Source: an uncultured Collinsella sp.
GTDB taxonomy: Bacteria; Actinomycetota; Coriobacteriia; Coriobacteriales; Coriobacteriaceae
Direction of reading: 5' to 3'
Assembly (NCBI GenBank): GCA_900551195.1
Contig: URVD01000110.1
Span: 1-6,194, forward strand
DNA: 6,194 nt
In this document: positions 1 through 4,945 of the stretch, in pieces
How the letters are laid out: each line of letters begins with the position of its first letter
Position numbering within the stretch: the first letter of the stretch is position 1
Program-made: the position numbers and the translations under genes
Notes under the pieces: generated by a model
What the model saw: the letters and a program-made list of their open reading frames with translations, nothing else
Databases searched by the model: none
What the model was told of the DNA's origin: nothing

Positions 1-3
1 CCC

Positions 4-39
4 GGGGGAGGGCCGACAGCATCGGCCCTCCCCTCTTTT
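4..39 (+). terminator. Intrinsic terminator of an upstream gene outside the window
   Basis: A 12-bp perfect GC-rich stem pairs 5-16 with 22-33 (plus a G-T pair 4/34) around a 5-base loop, CAGCA, and is followed by the T-rich tail TCTTTT. This is a textbook rho-independent terminator on the plus strand. No plus-strand gene is visible to its left, so it should close a gene that ends before the window. Its stem begins with the same ten bases, GGGAGGGCCG, as the terminator after the lipoprotein gene. Confidence 0.85.
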
Positions 40-176
40 GCGTCCGAGCATATTGCCACTTAACGGCGCAAATCCGGCCCTCAGAATGGGACACATGGCC
101 CACCCTAGCGAGCCGCCCACGCGTACAGTAAAGGCAGGTAATCCATGGGCGGTTACAGATCGAGGAGGACACGACC

Positions 177-770
177 ATGAAAAAGAAGGCCTTTGCGATT
201 CTCACCCTCTGCATGAGTCTTTTTGCCGCAGTTGCCCTGGTGGGTTGCGGTGGAAGCGGTGGCGCTGCCGGCAGTGGCGGTGGCGGCGGAGCAGAAAAGC
301 CAGCCGTGGATATGAGGACCGACTTCATTTGGTTTAAGGTCGAGGTGCCCGAGGGCGTCGAAATCACGGACGTCGCAGACGACACCGCCGATAGGGCCCA
401 GTTTAAGTTCACCGAGAGCGAGCACGCCAGCGATCGCTTCATCCCTGTCTTCGACTCCGACAAGAACGCCGACGAGCTGTTCGACTACGAGGCCAAATGG
501 AAGGCCAACTTTGAGTGGACCGAGAATGACCCCGTCAAGTACAACGGCAAGACTTGGCGCAACGCTTCCTATACACACTCGGGCGGCGTGACGACTGAGT
601 ACTTCACCGAAGCAGGCGGCGGCAGCGTCTACGTGAGCATCGACAATGTCGAGGAGCACAAGGACGCCGTCAAGACCATGATGAAGTCTCTGGAATTTGC
701 CGACGACATCGCCGAGGCCAAGACCGAGGCCATGGACGTCAAGCTCGACGATATCGAGATCAAGCGCTAA
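177..770 (+). CDS. Small secreted lipoprotein of unknown function
   Basis: The 197-residue product opens with a lipoprotein signal peptide: a KKK n-region, a hydrophobic core at residues 5-20 and the lipobox LVGC with the lipidated cysteine at C24. It should therefore be diacylglyceryl-modified and held on the outer face of the membrane. Residues 25-39 are almost all Gly, Ser and Ala, a flexible spacer. The remaining ~155 residues are soluble, acidic and rich in aromatics, and alternate strand-like segments with a helix ending in a MMKSLEF motif near residues 164-170. That ending resembles small alpha/beta lipoprotein domains of the PsbP/DcrB type, but this is only a fold guess. I do not recognise the family. 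The ATG is well supported by AGGAGG at 163-168, 8 bases upstream. The gene is monocistronic, with a terminator on each side. No substrate or partner can be inferred. Confidence 0.88.
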   Translation: MKKKAFAILTLCMSLFAAVALVGCGGSGGAAGSGGGGGAEKPAVDMRTDFIWFKVEVPEGVEITDVADDTADRAQFKFTESEHASDRFIPVFDSDKNADELFDYEAKWKANFEWTENDPVKYNGKTWRNASYTHSGGVTTEYFTEAGGGSVYVSIDNVEEHKDAVKTMMKSLEFADDIAEAKTEAMDVKLDDIEIKR

Positions 771-841
771 GCGACTGGCGAGCGCAACGGGAAACACGGT
801 CGCAGTGCAAACAAGCGACGGTACCCCAGCGCTTCGTACCC

Positions 842-873
842 AGGGAGGGCCGGTAAACCGACCCTCCCTTTCT
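842..873 (+). terminator. Intrinsic terminator after the lipoprotein gene
   Basis: The stem pairs 843-849 (GGGAGGG) with 862-868 (CCCTCCC), then after one C/A mismatch 851-853 with 858-860, around a TAAA loop. A TTTCTT tail follows. It lies about 70 bases after the lipoprotein stop codon and should separate that gene from the phospholipase gene downstream. Confidence 0.82.
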
Positions 874-1020
874 TATGCCTGTAGCCGACGAACGCGAGGA
901 TGCCGGACGCCGGAACCGCCCCAAATGTGGCAACAGTACGAAAACGACAAACACCCCAACACGTCCGCCCACCGATTTATTGCGCCGCGCAGACAATTAA
1001 ACCAGCATCTTTAAACATCT
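874..1020. other. Intergenic stretch with no gene seen
   Basis: The whole gap between the lipoprotein and phospholipase genes runs from 771 to 1075. Apart from the terminator at 842-873 and the possible promoter near 1027, I see no start codon with a credible ribosome binding site, no RNA gene and no repeat. The part from about 970 to 1020 becomes A/T-richer, as expected upstream of a promoter. The open frames crossing it on either strand lack a supported start. Confidence 0.5.
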
Positions 1021-1026
1021 GGGCAG

Positions 1027-1044
1027 TATAGTGACCAAAACTAT
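1027..1044 (+). promoter_or_regulatory. Possible -10 element and overlapping dyad before the phospholipase gene
   Basis: TATAGT at 1027-1032 matches the sigma-A -10 consensus at five of six bases and would put the transcription start near 1039, giving a leader of about 36 bases. No convincing -35 hexamer sits 16-19 bases upstream, so a promoter relying on an activator or on the -10 alone is possible. ATAGT (1028-1032) is repeated inverted as ACTAT (1040-1044), which would place a short operator over the start point. With only five bases per arm this could be chance. Confidence 0.35.
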
Positions 1045-1075
1045 CGCATAACCGCACGCTGCGAATGGAGGAGTT

Positions 1076-3568
1076 ATGACCGAACACCATGCCATCAGCC
1101 GCCGAGCATTTACGCTGGGCTTAGGTCTTGCGGCGCTGTCGCCACTTGCAAGCCTGCCAGAAACCGCGGCACCGGGCATTCCCCTGCGAGCGGCATTTGC
1201 AGACGACACGCCCAAACCGGCGGAGCACCTCGGTAATTTCGTCATTCGCCTTCGCCCCGCGGACTATTTTCGTACTGCAAGCGTCAACCAAGACGGCAAC
1301 GTTCGCGGCAACGTCTGCCACCTGTTTAATGACGGTACGTCCAACAAGCTCATCCTTGAGAACGTAACGACCAAGAATGACGATACAAACTGGTATGCTA
1401 TCCGCACCTTGCTCAATTTCGAAGAGCATAAAAAGACGGGCTACAGCATTTGGTCGGTCGACGACGACTCGGACAAAGATGGAAAGGTCATCCACGTATG
1501 GGGCGGCGAGTATGACAACAAGCCCAGCCGCGCTTTTGCGTTCGAGCGCCAATCAAACGGAACCTATATCATCCGAGACCGCACGGTCGAGAAAGAAACC
1601 GAGAAAAAAGACATTAAGTACTTGGCAATAGAATCGAACGGCAAAGACCAGGACAACAATAAGATCTGCCATAAGAGTAAGAGCATTCCGTGGGAGCTCG
1701 AACTTATCGGTTACGACATGAAAAAGAACGATGCCACGGTTAGCAGCCTCGACTGGATCACGTACAGCAGCTACGTCGATGGGCCATGTTGGATGAAATA
1801 CGTCGACGACAACAAGTTCCTCGACGAGCTGAGCATCCCGGGTACGCACGATTCGGGCACCTGCAGCGTGGACAACGACACTGAGCCCCAATCCTCGCAA
1901 GTAAAATGCCAGCAGGATTACATTCCCACGCAGTTGCTCGAGGGAATCCGCTATTTTGATATCCGACTCGGAAAGGGCGACGACCCCGGTATCGACCACG
2001 GGATTTTCTACCTACTCAAAAAAGACGGGAACTATCTGCATCTCTCCGATGTCATCGGGTACTTCAAAACGTTTTTGAACGAAAACCCGTCAGAAGCGCT
2101 CATCATGCTCGCATCGCGCGGCAACGATGAGGCTACCGACGAAAGCATAACGACGGCTTTCGCCAAGGTTATGGACGATAATCCCGATCTGTTCTACACG
2201 TCGAGCCATGTCCCCACGCTGGGCGAGGTTCGCGGAAAGATCGTTCTGCTGCGTCGATTTAGGCTCGCCGGCAACAGTGTAAGCGGCCATACGTGGGGCC
2301 TCGACCTTGCCGAATGGGATGACAAGATCAAGGCTCACTCCGACAGCACCACTATGTGTCTCGTCCAAGACGCGCGGGGCTTTGAAGCCGCGGGGGAAAC
2401 AGGCGACAAAGAGCCCTATTGCACCAAGGTATACGCCCAGGACAAGTACAAACTCACGGGAACCGACAAGCTCAGCTGGGTCGATAATGCGCTGAAGGAA
2501 ACGACCGGGCGCACGCGCAACAAGGTGGACGTCGTGGACGATGACAGGGCCAAGGTGCAAGTCCAGGAGCGTTGCTGGTCTATCAACTACACCAGCTGCA
2601 CGGGCTTGTCGCACGGAGGCAATCCTTTTACCTCGGCACGAGTAGTCAACGAGCATCTGTACAAGAGCCCGTACATCAATCCCAGCGGCACCGAGGATAC
2701 AAAGTCAGATTACCTCAAGCACATTGGCATCATCGCATCCGACTTTGTTGATGCGGCGCTGGCCCGGAGCATCTACCAGCGCAATTACAATTACGATACG
2801 AAGCACACGCAGTCGGCTTCGCGCTGCCTCCCGACCCGCATGCGCATGACATACGGCGACTCGCTGAGCGATGCCTCGCTCCAGGATGGCAAGACCGTTG
2901 GCGAGGGTCATTTCCGCCTTGTCGACAGCAGCAACGCGCTCAACGTGGAGGCTTCGGGAAGCGCTTTTGCCATCGAATACGTGGATGTCGATGCCCTGGG
3001 CAACGAGACCGTTACAGGACTGCAGGGCTTTGTGCCTATCGATATCGATCGACGCGCGGTGACGCCCCATTTTGAGGGACTCGAAGGCCTTAAGGCCGGC
3101 GAAGACGTGCGCGCCAAGATTGCGGCATCACTCGAGGGCAAGCTCGAAACCGATGCCTGCACAGCCCAGCTCGAGTTTGTGCACGACGCGAACGGCGCTC
3201 CGGGCACGGCAATGGCCGAGGGCGAAACATTTGCCGCAGGAACGTACTGGGTGCGCGTGAACGGTCTCTTGGGCGACGCGGCGCAGAACTACACGCTCGC
3301 CAGCGACGGAGCCGCAAGCTTTACCGTAGAGGCCTCGGGCAGTGCGGGCGGCAACGGCAGCGGCACGGGCTCCAACGCAGGTAGCGCCGACAAGAACGGC
3401 AAGGGCAACAAGAGAGACCAGGGCAAGAGCTCGGGCGGAAAGCTCGCCAACACGGGCGACGGTTCTGGCGTTGCCGCCGGGCTCGCTGCCGCCGCCGTAG
3501 CGACGACGGTCGCCGGCGCAGCAATGCTTGCAAATGACCGCGAAGACAACGGAGACGTTGACGATTAG
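1076..3568 (+). CDS. Tat-exported, cell-wall-anchored phosphatidylinositol-specific phospholipase C with ricin-like domain
   Basis: This 830-residue surface enzyme is predicted to cleave phosphatidylinositol, or GPI anchors, outside the cell. The N-terminus carries the twin-arginine motif SRRAFT (residues 8-13), a hydrophobic stretch and a likely cleavage site after AFA (40-42). Residues ~50-212 look like a ricin-type beta-trefoil, ending in WELELIG. The catalytic domain (~245-575) has SIPGTHDS with H258 and D259, YFDIRL with R297, and an HG motif with H308. The two histidines are 50 residues apart, as are H32 and H82 of the Bacillus cereus enzyme. IASDF with D556 closes the barrel, and INYTS precedes it. 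Residues ~600-755 are beta-rich and Ig-like. A Gly/Ser/Lys linker leads to LANTG (790-794), a hydrophobic span (799-819) and an acidic tail. LAxTG is typical of class E sortase substrates. The start is the only in-frame choice; GGAGGAG at 1067-1073 sits unusually close to it. A terminator follows 34 bases after the stop. The family call is firm; the substrate is unknown. Confidence 0.92.
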   Translation: MTEHHAISRRAFTLGLGLAALSPLASLPETAAPGIPLRAAFADDTPKPAEHLGNFVIRLRPADYFRTASVNQDGNVRGNVCHLFNDGTSNKLILENVTTKNDDTNWYAIRTLLNFEEHKKTGYSIWSVDDDSDKDGKVIHVWGGEYDNKPSRAFAFERQSNGTYIIRDRTVEKETEKKDIKYLAIESNGKDQDNNKICHKSKSIPWELELIGYDMKKNDATVSSLDWITYSSYVDGPCWMKYVDDNKFLDELSIPGTHDSGTCSVDNDTEPQSSQVKCQQDYIPTQLLEGIRYFDIRLGKGDDPGIDHGIFYLLKKDGNYLHLSDVIGYFKTFLNENPSEALIMLASRGNDEATDESITTAFAKVMDDNPDLFYTSSHVPTLGEVRGKIVLLRRFRLAGNSVSGHTWGLDLAEWDDKIKAHSDSTTMCLVQDARGFEAAGETGDKEPYCTKVYAQDKYKLTGTDKLSWVDNALKETTGRTRNKVDVVDDDRAKVQVQERCWSINYTSCTGLSHGGNPFTSARVVNEHLYKSPYINPSGTEDTKSDYLKHIGIIASDFVDAALARSIYQRNYNYDTKHTQSASRCLPTRMRMTYGDSLSDASLQDGKTVGEGHFRLVDSSNALNVEASGSAFAIEYVDVDALGNETVTGLQGFVPIDIDRRAVTPHFEGLEGLKAGEDVRAKIAASLEGKLETDACTAQLEFVHDANGAPGTAMAEGETFAAGTYWVRVNGLLGDAAQNYTLASDGAASFTVEASGSAGGNGSGTGSNAGSADKNGKGNKRDQGKSSGGKLANTGDGSGVAAGLAAAAVATTVAGAAMLANDREDNGDVDD

Positions 3569-3602
3569 GCCAGCCGGCCCTTTTGGACACATTGATTTAA
3601 TG

Positions 3603-3637
3603 AGGGGCGCAGGACACCGTTCTGCGCCCCTATTTTT
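3603..3637 (+). terminator. Intrinsic terminator after the phospholipase gene
   Basis: A 10-bp perfect stem pairs 3603-3612 (AGGGGCGCAG) with 3622-3631 around a 9-base loop and is followed by ATTTTT. It lies 34 bases after the phospholipase stop codon. This is a strong rho-independent terminator that isolates the gene from the nuclease gene downstream. Confidence 0.88.
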
Positions 3638-3656
3638 GTCATGAAGGAGTAGCAAA

Positions 3657-3722
3657 GTGTTGTTATCCATGCGTGTCACTCCCGCGGGGTTCGCTAAAAC
3701 TGCCTCTATGGCCACATTTTAG
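3657..3722 (+). CDS. Possible 21-residue small ORF
   Basis: A GTG at 3657 is preceded at 7 bases by AAGGAG (3644-3649), the best-placed ribosome binding site in this gap. The frame runs 21 codons to TAG at 3720-3722. The predicted peptide starts MLLSMRVTPAG (initiator GTG read as Met) and ends KTASMATF. It has no signal peptide or membrane span. It begins just after the phospholipase terminator and ends about 115 bases before the nuclease gene, so it could be a leader peptide, a stand-alone micropeptide or part of a decayed or dispersed element. Codon use cannot be judged at this length, and chance is a serious alternative. Confidence 0.2.
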   Translation: MLLSMRVTPAGFAKTASMATF

Positions 3723-3783
3723 TCACCGCAAGGCTCCCATGCGAAGGTGCCAGACAGCACAGCAATTCGTGTCCGCGCGAGGC

Positions 3784-3825
3784 TTTAAACTAAATGTAAT
3801 AAAGATGCATTCCTCAAGAGGAAAG
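3784..3825 (+). promoter_or_regulatory. AT-rich leader with a dyad over the purine-rich ribosome binding site of the nuclease gene
   Basis: Bases 3784-3806 are strikingly A/T-rich for this window and contain -10-like strings (TAAACT at 3786, TAATAA at 3797), though no clear -35. TTCCTC (3810-3815) is followed after AA by its exact inverse, GAGGAA (3818-3823). The right arm is the only Shine-Dalgarno-like sequence near the nuclease start, but at about 15 bases from the ATG it is too far for optimal use. As RNA, a 5-bp stem with a CAAG loop would cover it. As DNA, the dyad could be an operator. Both readings are inference. Confidence 0.3.
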
Positions 3826-3838
3826 TCGGGCGATATTG

Positions 3839-4888
3839 ATGGGTGAACTGGTAAACCGCGGGGAATCGACAATCGTGCCAGAAGTTTTTTACAAGCAGGT
3901 TTCCTCGATTCTCAACGCCGCTCGCGACAAGGCTTATACCGCCGTTAACTTTGCGATGGTTGAGGCGTATTGGGAGATCGGCAAGAGCATTGTTGATGAG
4001 CAGGGCGGAGAGGAGCGCGCCAAGTATGGAGAGGCACTGCTCAAGGCCCTCGCAATCAAACTTACCAAAGATTTTGGTAAAGGTTTTGAAGCAAGAGAGC
4101 TGCGTAAAATGCGTCAGTTCCATCTTGCATTTCCAATTCGGGACTCACTGCGTCCCGAATTGAGCTGGACACATTACCGCAGGTTAATACGCATTCCTGA
4201 CCCCGAAACTCGAACATGGTACATGAACGAATGCGCCGATTCTCGTTGGAGCACGCGTCAGCTCGAGCGCCAGATCAACACCATGTTCCGAGAGCGCCTA
4301 CTTGCCAGCAAGGACAAGGAGGTCGTCACCCAGGAAATCCAAAAGAGCACCCCGGCTCATCGCCCCGAGGATATCATCCGCGACCCATATGTGCTGGAGT
4401 TTTTAGGTTTCTCGGACGATACTGCGTTTCGCGAGAGCGATCTAGAGCAGGCGCTCATCACGCATCTTCAGAAGTTCCTGCTGGAGCTTGGCCGTGGCTT
4501 CGCTTTCGAGGCGCGCCAAAAGCGCATCACCTTTGATGGGCGCCATTTCTATATTGACCTTGTGTTTTACAACTATCTGATGCGCTGTTTCGTGCTCATC
4601 GACCTTAAGACCGATGACCTTACGCATCAGGACCTGGGCCAGATGCAAATGTATGTGAACTACTACACGCGCGAGCTCATGAACGAAGGCGACAATCCGC
4701 CCATAGGCATCGTGCTCTGCGCGGACAAAAGCGATTCGATCGTCGAGTACACGCTGCCCGAAGACAACGACCAAGTGTTTGCCGCCAAATACCTGCCGTA
4801 TCTTCCAAGCAAGGAAGAGCTGGCGCGCGAGCTGAGTGCCGAGTACCGCGCCATCAACGAAGCGACCAATGGCGAAACGCAAGGGTAG
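3839..4888 (+). CDS. YhcG/DUF1016-family PD-(D/E)XK nuclease
   Basis: The product, 349 residues from the ATG, is a normal-length member of the YhcG family: an N-terminal DUF1016 helical domain (roughly residues 10-160) and a C-terminal PD-(D/E)XK nuclease domain (roughly 170-335). Family hallmarks are YWEIGK near the N-terminus, LSWTHYR (108-114) and RWSTRQLERQIN (136-147). The active-site region reads YIDLVFYN with D240, then LIDLK with D255 and K257, then GQMQMYV (267-273) with conserved glutamines. The protein has no signal peptide and should be cytoplasmic. Family members are predicted DNA nucleases, often found alone or near restriction-modification genes; their physiological role is poorly defined. 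Here it stands alone, with a terminated gene upstream and a convergent gene downstream. A TTG at 3836 directly precedes the ATG, and GTG at 3875 is a later alternative. I prefer the ATG because MGELV resembles relatives, but no good ribosome binding site decides it. Confidence 0.9.
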   Translation: MGELVNRGESTIVPEVFYKQVSSILNAARDKAYTAVNFAMVEAYWEIGKSIVDEQGGEERAKYGEALLKALAIKLTKDFGKGFEARELRKMRQFHLAFPIRDSLRPELSWTHYRRLIRIPDPETRTWYMNECADSRWSTRQLERQINTMFRERLLASKDKEVVTQEIQKSTPAHRPEDIIRDPYVLEFLGFSDDTAFRESDLEQALITHLQKFLLELGRGFAFEARQKRITFDGRHFYIDLVFYNYLMRCFVLIDLKTDDLTHQDLGQMQMYVNYYTRELMNEGDNPPIGIVLCADKSDSIVEYTLPEDNDQVFAAKYLPYLPSKEELARELSAEYRAINEATNGETQG

Positions 4889-4945
4889 CAGCACGTTGCG
4901 ACCGAAACGCCCGCACGCCTGTGAGCCGTCCCGCGCTGCGCTTCC

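Noticed and set aside
138..156. Leader hairpin GTAATCC/GGTTAC upstream of the lipoprotein ribosome binding site
   Set aside because: It has only six pairs with a bulge, no riboswitch-like conserved parts, and leaves the AGGAGG at 163-168 free.
153..797. A 214-codon minus-strand open frame opposite the lipoprotein gene
   Set aside because: The sense frame has a ribosome binding site, signal peptide and lipobox. The antisense frame is repetitive Val/Leu/Gly shadow coding with no supported start.
820..840. Inverted repeat GGTAC...GTACC before the second terminator
   Set aside because: Five base pairs across an 11-base loop in GC-rich sequence is expected by chance, and it adds nothing to the adjacent terminator.
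3568..3584. GGCC-AGCC-GGCC followed by TTTT right after the phospholipase stop, as a terminator
   Set aside because: The stem is only four base pairs; the hairpin at 3603-3637 is far stronger and sufficient.
3128..3715. A 195-codon minus-strand open frame over the phospholipase C-terminus
   Set aside because: It crosses the phospholipase terminator and opposes the linker and LAxTG region; composition is Ala/Val/Arg-rich and no family motif is visible.
4889..4945. A bidirectional terminator between the convergent nuclease and zinc-ribbon genes
   Set aside because: I looked for a stem with a T-run on either strand and found none; only short GC-rich partial pairings are present.
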